Positions 10,901 through 21,423 of a stretch of DNA of 64,000 nt are shown here, one piece after another. Source of the DNA: Tilletia caries (lineage: Eukaryota; Basidiomycota; Exobasidiomycetes; Tilletiales; Tilletiaceae); the NCBI GenBank assembly GCA_032718865.1, contig JALUTQ010000024.1, positions 1,039,501 to 1,103,500 on the forward strand. Reading direction: 5' to 3'. The position numbers were made by a program, and so were the translations under genes. The notes under the pieces are model-generated. The model saw only the letters and a program-made list of their open reading frames with translations, searched no databases and was not told the DNA's origin. How positions within the stretch are numbered: the first letter of the stretch is position 1; every line of letters starts with the position of its first letter.

Positions 10901-12368
10901 GCAGCAGCGCTCAGAGCAGCCCCCTCTACTTCTCCCCTCCCCCTCGTCCTCGTCCTCGTTGCCATCTCAGTCTCCAGCATTTGCTCTGCCTCTGCGAGGA
11001 GGAGCAGCAGCAGCAGAAACGGAGGAGGAGACGGTGCCGATATTTCAGCAGAGCCGCGCGTTGACAAGCATAGTTCACGTGTGGCAAGAGTACGAGAAGG
11101 GCATCAACCACGGACCGGCGGTGCGAGACTTGGAGGCACGGTGGCAGCACAAGTGGAGGACAGACACGAAGAGTCGGAAATTTTTCTCTCAGCGTAACAA
11201 GATATATGCCAAGGTCATGCGCCTCGCACACGACAAGCGCATCACAGAGGTTCAAGCGGCACAGGCACTGGAGAACGCACGGGTGGCTTTGAAGCGGTCG
11301 GTGGACTGGTGCCAGAAAAAAAACGCAGATACTCTTTTTACTGCTACAGTATCGTGCTTGAGGTAGTAGTGTAGTCTCTCAGTTCTTCCCTTCATTCTTT
11401 TCACTCTTTGTATTTTTTCGTCAAACGTTCACGGCTCTGGAACTGCATTCATTCGGTGACTGTAACGATCGATGTGCATTGTGATCCTGTTTGAATGCTG
11501 ATGTCGAAAGGGGAGAGGAGAGAAGGAGAAAGAGGTGCCGGGGCTCGGGTGCGAGCTTGATTCGATGCCGGAGCCGAGTTCCCCACGCACCCCGAGTACG
11601 CAACCCGACCCGACAGCAAAGCGCACCGAGACGCGCATCGCCGAGCGCGAGAGGGAAATCTGATCTGATCCTGTTCCCTGAAAAGAGAAAGAGAGAGAGA
11701 ACAGAGAAAGAGAAACAGGGAGGAAAAGAGGCAAGAGGAAGACAGAAGAAGAAGAAAGACAAAGAGAGGTTGTCAGCTCAAGTGTGTGGTTAGTGATAGC
11801 AGCAGCAGCAATGTAAGACGCCCACGCACCCGGTATGACATGCGCGCAGCTGCCGTAAAGAAGAAGTGGAGTGAAGCAGAAGCAGGGGAGAGAGGAGGTG
11901 AGGGTGAGCAGGGCGGAGGCAGAAGCACGATAGACGCAGATGGGAACAAGAGAGAAGGCGAACGCGGTTTCAGTAAGGGTTAGCTGCTCAAGGACGCGTC
12001 CGTATCATACTGACTCTTAGATATCTGATGTCTGATGAGCGCGCAGAAGTTGAGTGAGGATGAGGAGGAGCCCTCAGGTGGTTGGGTCACCAGAAGCCGT
12101 GATCACGACCTGGTGATCTCGATCACTCATAGTGATCTAGCGCAATAGAGACTCTCGCTACCCTTCAAGCTCTCCGCAATGATTTTCCACAAAACATAGA
12201 TGATGAGCACAGAGTAGAATGTAGATAGAACGCTTCAAAGGTGTGATGTGAGTAGTGACATGTGTAATTGTGTATTGCGTACCTGTAAGTTGTAACCTGA
12301 TCAGTTTCCCGCAGGCCAAAGTCAAGATGTCATTATAGTCTCACGCCTACCGCGCCTCGCTCTCAGGG
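7890..12368 (+). mobile_element. Crypton-type transposon with flanking direct repeats
   Basis: The tyrosine recombinase gene is bracketed by a shared 20-bp direct repeat ACCGCGCCTCGCTCTCAGGG, at 8002-8021 and 12349-12368. The roughly 110 bp before each copy are also related (GGYGTGATGTSAG, then TTGCRTACCT at about 7895-7955 and 12238-12295). Both flanks also contain scattered GATCACCAG / TGATCTCGATCAC words. Cryptons move by site-specific recombination and lack terminal inverted repeats. The repeats here could be element ends or a duplicated target region; I cannot decide which. Confidence 0.6.
8266..11366 (+). CDS. Crypton tyrosine recombinase with NDC10/GCR1-like domains
   Basis: Five exons join cleanly: 8266-8460, 8542-10241, 10327-10625, a 7-nt micro-exon 10732-10738 and 10837-11366, all with GT-AG introns. 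Total coding length is 2730 nt (909 aa) after discounting one extra C in the C-run at about 9705-9711. The N-terminus has RQQRWKEFCERRQFADGLVE, typical of fungal Cryptons. A basic linker follows, then a core with YR residues: Arg in MARGENMRQAQLADL (about 9127), HLNR (about 9508-9519), RRAGRW, and the candidate nucleophile Tyr in GCYLTGLPR (about 9607). After KPGAYHLPRATINPP the frame shifts by the extra C and resumes LLNKIWPDVEGALLG. A Ser/Pro/Ala linker leads to a GCR1_C-like DNA-binding domain (VHVWQEYEKGIN, DLEARWQHKWRTDTKSRKFF). It would catalyse excision and integration of its own element in the nucleus. Confidence 0.9.
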
Positions 12369-12451
12369 TAGCCTCGCTAACCTTCGAGCTCTCCGCCGGG
12401 AGTTGTCACACGTGACGTATATGATGAGCGGATGAGTCCATGAGCTGATGA
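11367..12451. other. Crypton 3' flank, purine-rich, no gene
   Basis: Downstream of the recombinase stop, 11680-11960 is strongly purine-rich on the top strand (GAAAGAGAGAGAGAA, GAAGAAGAAAGAC). Around 12080-12140 there are GATCAC/GTGATC words, and 12233-12368 resembles the sequence upstream of the gene. Open frames here are low-complexity products and I do not call them. Confidence 0.5.
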
Positions 12452-13065
12452 CAAGGCTCGGCAAGCTACTAGAGTTACCACTTTTCTGCGAAATAGTATA
12501 GTCAAGTTATAGTGGGTGGTCACCTCGGCGGGAAATAGTATAGTCAAGTGAGAAATAGCTACTATAAAAACTAATAGTTACTATTTCAGCCATGCAAAAT
12601 TTTGGTTGGCTTTTCGCTGAAATAGCCACTATAGTCACTTCCAGCAGCTACCTGTGACTGTTTCAGCACAGAGTGAGATCGACATAGTCACTATATGTGG
12701 CTATAAGTGACTGGAGCTACTATATAGTAACTATCCAGCAGCTGTCTTAGCCAGCCGCTGTCCAACACAAAAAATTACATTTGGGTGAAATAGTCACTAT
12801 ATGTGGCTATGAGTAACTGAAATAGCGACTATATGTGACTAGGAGTAGCTGGAGCTACTACATAGTGACTATCTAGCGGCTATATCAGCCAAGTGCGATT
12901 TTTCATAACTATTTCAACTATTAGTTACTCCGCGCCGATCTGAAAAAGTTATAGCTACTATTTTTTCTAGGCGGCTTCGCCGCCCAAAGTATAGTCAAGT
13001 TATCACTATTAGTTATAACTATATAGTTATCATAGTTACATCGTGAAGATAGTTGCCGAGCCTTG
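12452..13065 (-). mobile_element. Family A element, copy 2 (reverse orientation)
   Basis: A full copy reading in reverse relative to copy 1, from CAAGGCTCGGCAAGCTACT to GATAGTTGCCGAGCCTTG. ATGAGCTGATGA occurs directly before the element and again four bases after it, so the target duplication is longer or shifted compared with the clean 8-bp duplications of other copies. It faces copy 3 about 0.9 kb away in inverted orientation. Confidence 0.9.
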
Positions 13066-13379
13066 CCCGATGAGCTGATGAGCAGATCAGTATCTCATTC
13101 ACCTGATAGAATTGCGCTCAGTATGTGAGTGCATTCGTTCTTGCAAGAATTTTCTGAAAAGTCAGAAAGTAAGCAATGCTGCCCGCGATGATGCATCATG
13201 CATGCATCATGAATGTATATGACAATGGGTCAATATTGTAAGGCCAGCTCCGGTAGAACGTAGGAGATTCAGTTAGAAGCAATGAAGCTGATCAGGACCC
13301 CGGATTACCAATTACCAGCAGCAAGAAAAAATCGGAATCGAAAATAACGCAGGAATATCAGTACTCAGAATTCAGATAG

Positions 13380-13522
13380 TCAGATCTCAGTACTCCTACT
13401 CAGTAGTCAGTAGTCACTAGTCAGTGGTCAGTAGTCAGTAGTCAGTAGTCAGTGGTCAGTAGTCAGTAGTCAGTAGTCAGTAGTCAGTAGTCAGTAGTCA
13501 GTAGTCAGTAGTCAGTAGTCAC
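13380..13522. repeat. AGTAGTC-type tandem repeat
   Basis: A run of 7-bp units CAGTAGT/AGTAGTC with occasional CACTAGT or CAGTGGT variants, embedded in CAGATAGTCAGATCTCAGTACTC. It lies between the inverted family A copies 2 and 3. The unit resembles the words of family A, so it may be an expansion of a degraded element. Confidence 0.85.
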
Positions 13523-13956
13523 TAGCATTCTGGGGCACCATGACCTGGTAGATGTAAGCGTGTGTCTCAACCAACTTACAACTGACACGAGTTGTAAGTT
13601 GTAGGCAGGTCAAGGTTGAAGGTTAGTGAACGCTGGAGTAAGTTGGACAGTTGGTAGCTGCGTTCGTCAAAAAGTTGAAGACCTTTCAACTTTCTCGGAG
13701 GGTTTTGAGTTTTGAGTATGACTATCAACTTCATCGGAAGGTTTTGAGTTAGGCGTGGGAAAAGTGGAGGTGGAAGAGACGCAGAAACGGGCAAAGAACG
13801 GGGGAAGGACGGCATGTGAACAGCAAATTGCTATCTTCACAAAGAAGACTTGGAGATATCATGAGCGTCGATGAATGCTTAGAACACGGACACCCAGGCG
13901 AAGTTTGAGAAGATTTCAAGGAGTTTTGAAAGATTTCATTCGAGGGATGTTGCAAC

Positions 13957-14576
13957 CAAGGCTCGGCAACTATCTTCACTATATAACTATGATAACTATA
14001 TAGTTATAACTAATACTTAATAGTGATAACTTGACTATACTTTGGTCGGCGAAGCCGCCTAGAAAAAATAGTAGCTATAACTTTTTCAGATCGGCGCGGA
14101 GTAACTAATAGTTGAAGTAGTTATGAAAAATCGCACTTGGCTGATATAGCCGCTAGATAGTCACTATGTAGTAGCTCCAGCTACTCCTAGTCACATATAG
14201 TCGCTATCTCAGTTACTCATAGCCACATATAGTGACTATTTCACCCAAATGTAATTTTTTGTGTTGGACAGCGGCTGGCTAAGACAGCTGCTGGATAGTT
14301 ACTATATAGTAGCTCCAGTCACTTATAGCCACATATAGTGACTATGTCGATCTCACTTTGTGCTGAACTAGTCACAGGTAGCTACTGGAAGTGACTATAG
14401 TGGCTATTTCAGCGAAAAGCCACGAAAATCTTGCATGGCTGAAATAGTAACTATTAGTTTTTATAGTAGCTATATCTCACTTGACTATACTATTTCCCGC
14501 CGAGGTGACCACTCACTATAACTTGACTATACTATTTTGCAAAAAAGTGGTAACTCTAGTAGCTTGGCGAGCCTTG
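13957..14576 (+). mobile_element. Family A element, copy 3
   Basis: A full-length copy with termini CAAGGCTCGGCAACTA and AGCTTGGCGAGCCTTG. It is flanked by the perfect 8-bp direct repeat GTTGCAAC (13949-13956 and 14577-14584). The target itself is palindromic. The interior matches copies 1 and 5 with scattered substitutions. Confidence 0.93.
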
Positions 14577-14639
14577 GTTGCAACACTTTTTCTCGGCCGT
14601 AAAAATCTAAGGGGCAGATATAACCCCATACTAAAGTCT

Positions 14640-15060
14640 GGGGAATAAGTGGATTATACACCGTTTGGATCTGGAAGGACACTTAGGAGAAGGAAGTAGA
14701 TTGCACACCGGTAAGGGGGGGTCTTGGGGGGGGTGAAGCCTCCAGCCGAACGGCGGCGAGGAAGGAACGCTAGCCATGGCACATGTCACACGGTAGCAGA
14801 GAGAGAATCAGGAATTGGGAGCGCTAGCCATAAGAAAGAGAATTGGGAAGACACGTGGAAAAGGTGAGCTTGATGTGCTGGACAGTCAACGTTTTCACGT
14901 GGAAGAAATCGATGCTGGGCAAGGGAACTCTAGGAACACGACACGTGGAATGCATAGACAGAAGGGAAGAAGGGGTTAGGGGGGGTGTGGGGGGGGGGAC
15001 GCCCCCAGCCGGAGGTGATGAGGACGCCAGCGGTGCCAGCGACACCAGTCGCTAGAACCC
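14640..15060. repeat. Family N modules: GGAAGGACACTT words and G-run/GCCCCCAGCCG blocks
   Basis: Words seen at 6.9-7.7 kb recur here: GGATCTGGAAGGACACTTAG, G-runs at about 14706-14732 and 14968-14998, and CCTCCAGCCG or GCCCCCAGCCG blocks. ACACGTGG occurs repeatedly (14850, 14900, 14940, 15100). No gene is supported. Boundaries are not clear enough to define an element. Confidence 0.55.
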
Positions 15061-15162
15061 GGATGTTGTGTTGAGGCGACTGGACGAAACCAACTCTAAA
15101 CGACACGTGGACAGACTTAGGGACGCCAGGGCGTCGAAAGTGCCGTCCTGGACGAACCGGCT

Positions 15163-16293
15163 TTAGCGCGGGCGATCGGAGGGCCAGTAATGAGAGGACA
15201 GTGCCTGGCTGTGGTTGTGGATGAACTGTTCCTGCGGACCGATCTCCTCCAAGTATACGAATCCATCGTCTTCGCTGGTGTCTAAGTGGCCGTGGCCCTC
15301 TGCGTCAAAGGAGTTGGTAGATAGAGCCAATGGTGCGAGTCTTTTCGTCCTCTTCAACGGCGGCTGCGGCTGCGGCTGCGGTAGATCCACTCGCCTCTTC
15401 GAGAATGATGCACAGACCCTGGCTCTTTGCAGCGAGGCAGGACGAGCAGGAGGGCCCGATTGAGCCTGCAAGGCGTTCCGATGCTGCCGGTGAGCGCGTC
15501 GAAGCTGATGCCGCACGGGCGGGGTCAGGGAAGGATCAAGGGAAGGTGATGTCCTTGAGGACGCGGTGGAGACCGGAAGTACGAGCAGGAGGTCCGCATC
15601 GAGCCTGCGATTCGTGCCCATGCCGCTAGTGAGCCCGCCGAGGCTGATGACCAGATGGGCGGCCTCGGGGACGGACCAGGCGAAGGTGATGTGCTTGAGG
15701 GCATCCGCCGGGGTATGGAAGGTCATCCGGCCGATTGAAGCGGAGACGACGGGATCCGCGATACAGCTGCTGCTGCTGCTGCTGCACGAGAACCGTCGTC
15801 ATCGGCAAAGGACGCGGGTGGAAGAGCCGGAGCCACACCCCTCTGAGGCGGACGAGCCGCTTCGCCTACCCCTGCCGAAGTGCCGATGGCGGAGGAGCAG
15901 GTGGTGGAGGAGGAGCCGAGCGACGAAAGGCGACTGCGAACGCCGGAGGAGCGGGGCTGGCGATGGTGGTGAGGAAGGTCTCCCTACTCCTGATGACGGC
16001 GGAGGAGCCGGAAGTGGCGGGGGAGGCGCGCCGAGTCGAATGGACGGGGCGACAGGCGAGGAGCGTGATGGTGGCGCCGGTGCTTCAGGAGCTCGTCCCA
16101 AAGCCAGAGGAGGCGGTTGGGAGGAAGGTGGGGGACCGGATAGGGTCCGCCGCTGCTGGTGGAACTGGAGGAGGTGTGCCGTGCTGTTGCCGAGCTGGAG
16201 GAGAGCGGATACGAGAACGCAGCTGAGCTGGTCTGGCAGTGGCCCCTCTGTTGATGCGAAGGAGTGCCCAATCCCGTCGGCTGTGAGGTCCAC
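15163..16293 (-). CDS. Unrecognised reverse-strand gene, possibly multi-exon
   Basis: The best-looking piece is the reverse ORF 15726-15163 (187 aa): MTFHTPADALKHITFAWSVP, HLVISLGGLTSGMGTNRRLD, then a Pro/Gln-rich part and an acidic end DTSEDDGFVYLEEIGPQEQF. A second reverse ORF (16293-15799) is Pro/Ser-rich and may be an upstream exon. A CTG/CAG run at 15768-15784 lies between them. Forward-strand frames over the same DNA are long but consist of Gly/Arg/Glu repeats and look like GC-rich shadows. No family was recognised. Confidence 0.35.
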
Positions 16294-16960
16294 TGGGCCT
16301 GGACGCCGGCCCCCGGAGCCTACACCTTGCGCTCGGCGTTCGGGGGAGTGATTGGAGATAGCTCATCGGTCGCTTGCGTTGTGTCTGCGAGGGAGACAGA
16401 GCTGTCAGTGAGGAGCGAGACCGAGGCAGGAGGTGCACAACTGGGATGCACATCTGCGACTCACGGTGCAGATTCCTGCGCACAAAACGAACTTCAGGGG
16501 GGTAGGGGCGTGGGGTGCTGGCTGCTGCTGCTATCTGCTGTGTGTGGTCGTGGATACGCTGATGTGATCGATGGCGCTGGATGGGACATGATGGTCAGCG
16601 TCGAAATGAATCGTCATCAGATCGTTTATGTGTGTATTTTGAAAAGCGAACTTCTTTAAAAATGGTCCTGCTACGGTCGAATATCAGCAGCGTGTCGGCC
16701 GCGTGTTGACATGTCACATGACACACGGTCGCTACACGGCCCTCATTTCGAAGTAACAACAGGCTATCTCAACATTGAACATCGTCTCATAACTCGTTCG
16801 TTTCCTCCTAAGCCTCATATTCCTAGACTACAACCAAAATCCAAACGTAGAAGACCAAAACTGTGGAGAAGTCTTGTGCTGGCGAGCCAGGTCCTTACCG
16901 ACAAGTAGTACTAGTTTGATCATGATCACTCCATTCTTGTTCCGTTCCGCTCTCTCTCTT
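16294..16960. other. No gene seen
   Basis: Mixed sequence between the GC-rich reverse gene and a family B element. Short frames occur but none shows convincing composition or motif. A CTCTCTCTCTT tract ends exactly where the family B element begins. Confidence 0.4.
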
Positions 16961-17690
16961 AAGGTTGTCCCCGGACTCCGGAGTTGACGCGGAGGTGGGG
17001 TTTTGCGGACTCCGTACTGCTCCGACGGAGGCGGAGCGCGGAGCTCACTTTTGGGAAATTTTTGATCTTAAAAAAGCACAGAGTCCGCCTGGAGGACTCC
17101 GCCGGAATTTACGCGGAGCGCGGAGCCCATTCCTGGGACCACGAGCCAAAAGTACGGAGCGCGGAGTCGTCAAAATTGTGGGAAAAGTCCGGCGGAATTT
17201 CCGCGGAATTCCGTCGGAGCTGTGAGGTCACGTGATCGTCGAAAATAGGGGTCACGTGACCTTATTTTGGGTGCGCTCCGCCGGAATTCCGTCCAAGTTC
17301 CGCGGAAATGTGCGGAATTCCGAGAAAATAGGCATCGCCGAGACACGCGCAGGAGATAAAACAGGCATCATCATCCGTTGAGAGCTTCAAAATAGCACTG
17401 GAGTTAATACCGCAACAATGTCGGATGGTGAATGTATAGCTCTGAGTGTATTAGAATCATTCTGAGAGCAACTTATACCACCACTGCGCTCCGACGGAAT
17501 TCCGAGGAATTCCGAGCTCCGCATACACGGAGCACGGAGGAGCATTATGAAAACGCACAGAAAAAACGCGGAGCGCGGAGCTGGGATTTTAACTTTTGTA
17601 TAATTCCGTCAGAACGCGGAGCTGGGTTTTTTCCAGCTCTGTCTCAGTCTGCGGAGGCGGAGCTCGCCTCCGCACTTCCAAGTTCCAGTA
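16961..17690 (+). mobile_element. Family B element, 3'-truncated
   Basis: Starts with the B terminus AAGGTTGTCCCCGGA after TT and carries the typical interior: GGAATTCCG/CCGCGG words, GTCACGTGACC, AATAGCACTGGAGTTAATAC, and the ACACGGAGCACGGAGG block. It ends within GGCGGAGCTCGCCTCCGCAC, lacking the normal TTACTCCGGGGACAACCTT end. Confidence 0.85.
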
Positions 17691-17749
17691 TCTCAGGTTC
17701 GGTGTCGGACGGTCAGCTACGTAGTACCTTCTCGTAATGAGGGCGAAGT

Positions 17750-18330
17750 GACGTGCTGCCAGAACTCTAGCCTACACTGCCAGTCGGCTGCGAGGATCCT
17801 CACCCATCGCGAGGATCTCGCAGGATCATCGTTAGGCTGAGTGAGGCTAACCCGACCCAGGATTTGCCACGATCATTTTGGGCTCAATCGTTGAGAGTCG
17901 CACGAGATGTTAAGCCCACGATCATCCTCAGAAATCCCAAAAAGTGAGAAAAAATGAGGGGAGAAAAGCAAAAGTACTCACACCGGGATTCGAACCCGGG
18001 ATTTTTTTTTCCGAATCCAGCGGTGCTACCGCTAAACCACGAGCGCCGTAGCACATATCAGTCATTTCCAGTTTTGATACATATAGTGTACCTCAATTTT
18101 GGAAACACGAATCCAGGGCATGGGGATCATTCAAATGCTGGCTGACGCGCTCAATTAGGACCTGGTGTTGAGAAATAAATAACGTTGTACAAAAAGTATG
18201 CCAGGCGGTGCTCATTTATCTGAGGATCTCCTCAGATCTCGTGGATCCCACGAGGGTTGTAGGATGATCGAACGACATCGTCGAGGACGATCCTCACATG
18301 TCGTGCTGAGGACTATCTTCAGTTCTCCAT
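17750..18330. mobile_element. Family Q: GAGGATC-word DNA flanking a tRNA-like core
   Basis: On both sides of a tRNA-like sequence the DNA is written in words such as GAGGATCCTC, GAGGATCTCG, AGGATCATCG and CGAGGACGATCCTC (17795-17940 and 18218-18320). No terminal repeats were recognised. The arrangement resembles family H at 38.3-38.9 kb, where a tRNA-like core also sits inside palindromic-word DNA. It may be a SINE-like or foldback element. Confidence 0.45.
17976..18052 (-). other. tRNA-like sequence
   Basis: On the reverse strand the sequence contains GTGGTTTAGCGGTAGCACC (A-box/D-arm-like), and a 5-bp T-stem with loop, CCGGGTTCGAATCCCGG (B-box consensus GGTTCGAATCC). The anticodon arm is poor, an A run follows it, and the expected acceptor strands do not pair. 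I therefore read it as a tRNA-derived pol III promoter or tRNA pseudogene, not a working tRNA. Confidence 0.5.
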
Positions 18331-18819
18331 GGACGATTGGCAGTGTATGCCTGAAAATACGGAAGGGATGCAACCTTTGACGGGGAAGTCAAGGATGAGG
18401 GCGAGAAGGTAAAAGATGAGGAGGACGAGGTCAAAGGTGAGGAGGTGACGAGGGAGAGTGGAAGTAGGAACGTGTGTGGTGAATTTCAATAGGAGCGGGG
18501 AAAACAGTGGTGGTGGAAAGTGCCTGCTTATATAGCTTTGTGTGTACAGGGGGAGGACAGCCATTGCACAATGAACAATGTGTGCCACATCGTTGCGCAA
18601 CGATTTCGTGTCACAAACGCAGGAATTGATGAGACTGGAAGTGGAGTCACAAATGAGACTAAGGGTCTCATCTATATAGGAAAGACTGTGGAAGGTCACA
18701 ACCACGTGGAGGTTGCTATGAAGATGCAATCTTCAACAATTTCCAAATTCTTGAATCTAATCTCCAAGAGCGTCCTGAACAATCCCCCAAGATCACAGGG
18801 AAGGAGGGTCCTTAAGTGC

Positions 18820-19265
18820 TCGGCACATGTCATACAGGATCATATTTGGACTCCAAGTCGTATGTCATGTCATATTTAACTACGTGCCGAAATTGCAAAG
18901 TCATATGTCGTACATATCACTTGGTAATATATGAATGGTCATATATGTGACCTCAAAATTCTGGCCCCCAAAAATATGCATTTTCCTTGTCATATATGAT
19001 CATATTGGTCATATCTCATTTTTAAAAGTGATCTGCGCGGCAAAATTTGATAGTGCTGGTCATCTTTATGACGTCATATATGATCATGCCACATATGAGT
19101 GAATTAGGCTGGGTCACATTTGGTCATATTTAGTCATCTGTGGACTGCGGTCATGTCAAGTCATATGTCATAAATATATGACCGCCATCTCCACCCCCTT
19201 CCTCCCCCCAAAACCTGGGTCATGCCACATGACTAAATATGATCATATTCTATCATAAGTATGCC
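18820..19265. repeat. Family F: GTCATATGACC-word repeat
   Basis: AT-rich DNA built from GTCATATG, CATATGACC, GATCATATTTGG and TCATATATGACC words, about 440 bp. Unique sequence with no convincing gene lies between 18330 and 18820. Related words return at 31.06-31.32 kb. No clear inverted termini were seen at this copy. Confidence 0.7.
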
Positions 19266-19392
19266 TTTTTTTCGCCGCCGGCTCGCTCCGCGATCGTTGT
19301 TTTTGGTTGGTTTTCAGCGCCTTGTCCCGGGACGCGAGCACCTCCCCATGCTCTCCCTTCATTGCAAACGCCGGTTTGAAGCCCCAGGTTTG

Positions 19393-19977
19393 TCACGTCA
19401 TATTTTTTATAGCTCTTGGAATCGGTTGACGGTGTGAATGAGGCAGGATAGAGTTAGAGAGTATGTAGGATACTCGTGATCGAGATACAATCATTCTTCT
19501 GATCTCCACGTTCAGGGCGTCCCGCCATCCGGCGCCGCCCAGCATGTCGTGCCCCAGCTGGGCTGCGCAAACATCTTCGGCCTCGATCCCGTCGTCGTCA
19601 ATCTTCGGCGGGTTCGTGCAAAGCTCCTTTTTGCACCACTCGATGATGGGATTGCTGGGGATGGGCTCGCAACGGGAGAAGGAAGGGGGTTGACCGCACA
19701 TCAGAAGCAGCTGCTCGATGCGGTCTTGAAGAATTTCGTCGAAGAAAATGAAGTGGTACTTCTCGAGACCTTTGCGGATAAGGGCGGATTGAGCCAATGC
19801 GGATAATGGTGTTTTCGGGCCATTTGATTCGCGCATCGCGATCGACGCGCTGGCCCGGTCCCGCGAATGGAAGATGATGTCGCGGACAGAGGGGCCAGCA
19901 TGACCAGCTTTGGATGCTGGGGCTTCTGCGCGCGCAAGAGTCGTATGCACTGCTGCCATTTCATCCTCACTGTCCAT
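19393..19977 (-). CDS. Unrecognised 194-aa protein
   Basis: A reverse-strand ORF from ATG at 19977 reads MDSEDEMAAVHTTLARAEAP, then DIIFHSRDRASASIAMRESN, GLEKYHFIFFDEILQDRIEQ, LLLMCGQPPSFSRCEPIPSN and IIEWCKKELCTNPPKIDDDG. Composition is protein-like, with helices and several Cys. The last residues before the stop may instead be intron sequence. No signal peptide or membrane span. I do not recognise the family. It may form one gene with the reverse-strand coding at 20.3-21.0 kb. Confidence 0.5.
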   Translation of the reverse strand: MDSEDEMAAVHTTLARAEAPASKAGHAGPSVRDIIFHSRDRASASIAMRESNGPKTPLSALAQSALIRKGLEKYHFIFFDEILQDRIEQLLLMCGQPPSFSRCEPIPSNPIIEWCKKELCTNPPKIDDDGIEAEDVCAAQLGHDMLGGAGWRDALNVEIRRMIVSRSRVSYILSNSILPHSHRQPIPRAIKNMT

Positions 19978-20279
19978 CTGCCAGAGGGGCTAGTAAGAAG
20001 GGTACCAAAGAAAGATGCCTACGGCAACGTTCTTTTGGCCGTCGACCGTTGCTCGCGCGATCCTGGTGATGGACAAATAGGGGCAAGACTTGTCCTTCGG
20101 ATGTCCCGTCTTCTGAGACGGAGGACGGAGTCCTGACGCCCGTGCCTTCTTCTACTTCCTCTTAGCCATGGCTGATGTGTCGGTGGTGTGAGGCTGCTAC
20201 GTGTATCAGCGAAATGCGCAAAGTCTTCTTCTGCCAGGTTCACCCTTCCACCATTTCCATTTCACCCCAGATATTTCTC

Positions 20280-21010
20280 CTACGCTTCGCCTAACCTCAC
20301 CACCACAAGGTCAGTCTCTTTCAACATAAGATCAGAGTCGAGGACCGACTCTTCCTCAAACGGGCGCTCATCCTGAAATTGTCGCCCAGAAAGTATAGTC
20401 GTGCGCGTAAGCCAGGGATCTGTTCCTAGAGTCGTTGCGCGTCCAAGAGACAAAGAGAATGAAAACAATCCTGCGGACGAAAACGGCCGGGACACCCAAA
20501 AACGAGCGAGAATCGGCCACTTCCAAATGACAATCGTATCCGGCGAGCGTTCAAGCGCCTCCTTTGCCTCAGGATGAGCATGGTGGTGAATGAAGCCTGA
20601 CCTCCTTTTTCTCGTAGTATCGAAAGCTCGCCGGACCGGCCGCGGGAAGAAACGGAGCTTGATCCTGAAGATCTAGATGCAAGCATCGATTGATCGATCC
20701 GCGACTTCGGAAGGGTGCACCTCAGGTGCAGCATTGGGGCCGCCGCTGCACCAGGTGAAAATGATATCCATCGGAAGCGCCGTACGCACCTCTCCGTTCC
20801 GGGCCACGACAACAGAACAGATGTCATACATGATGTTGATGTGTTGAAGCTCCCTGCCGATTGCTGGAAGGATGACTCGGGGAAGGGCCAGCGCGTAATG
20901 ATGTCGTACTCCTGAGAACGAGAGAGCAAACGTCGACCGTCACCAATGTTCCCGCTGCATCTGCATTCTGCGATCCTAATAGCCAAAAATTGCTCATAAT
21001 ATTCAGATAT
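20280..21010 (-). pseudogene. Unrecognised reverse-strand coding region, interrupted
   Basis: Reverse-strand coding signal moves between frames. About 20917-20680 reads VRHHYALALPRVILPAIGRE then INIMYDICSVVVARNGEVRT and MDIIFTWCSGGPNAAPEVHP before a stop. About 20620-20281 reads FIHHHAHPEAKEALERSPDT, IVIWKWPILARFWVSRP and LLDSDLMLKETDLVVVRLG-like sequence to a stop. The quality of each block suggests one ancestral gene with an intron or a break between them. No family recognised. Confidence 0.4.
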
Positions 21011-21340
21011 GAAGGACTCGCCTGGTGAATTAACGTCACAAAAAAACAAGCGTTATGTCATGTCGACAGCAGCGGCCCATGAAACCTGTCATAGCGTGAA
21101 AGCCGCCTGAGACCTTGGGCGCCATTCATTCGGTGGGTTTTAACGACGCTGTGAAGTTTTGGATTGAGGAAGAAGACGCGATACCATTACCACAAAGGCT
21201 TCGTTCTACCATGGTCACTTTGCATAATGAGATAAAGCGACGACGTGGTAGCGTAAAACCTCTCCCTGTCTTTCAGAGCAAAGCTCAGCGGCGCCGCGCT
21301 CCTGTGCCTACTGCCGTGATAAACATGTAAGCGCTCTTCT

Positions 21341-21410
21341 CCTTCCTTCCTTCCTTCCTTCCTTCCTTCCTTCCTTCCTTCCTGCCTTCCTTCCTTCCTG
21401 CCTTCCTCCG
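21341..21410. repeat. (TTCC)n microsatellite
   Basis: About 70 bp of CTTC/TTCC tetranucleotides with CTGCC interruptions, directly before the truncated left end of a family A copy and inside a putative intron. Confidence 0.9.
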
Positions 21411-21423
21411 AAGGAAGGGCAAG

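Noticed and set aside
13395..13522. Regular short repeats suggesting a CRISPR-like array
   Set aside because: Units are 7 bp, contiguous and without spacers; it is a simple tandem repeat in a eukaryotic genome.
15566..16351. Long forward ORF of 261 codons
   Set aside because: Gly/Arg/Glu-rich product of GC-rich DNA, opposite to a better reverse-strand coding signal.
17976..18052. Functional tRNA gene
   Set aside because: The T-arm is good but acceptor strands do not pair and the anticodon arm is weak with a nine-A run.
21341..21410. TTCC microsatellite as a telomere-like sequence
   Set aside because: The unit does not match fungal telomere repeats (TTAGGG and variants) and it lies in a putative intron.
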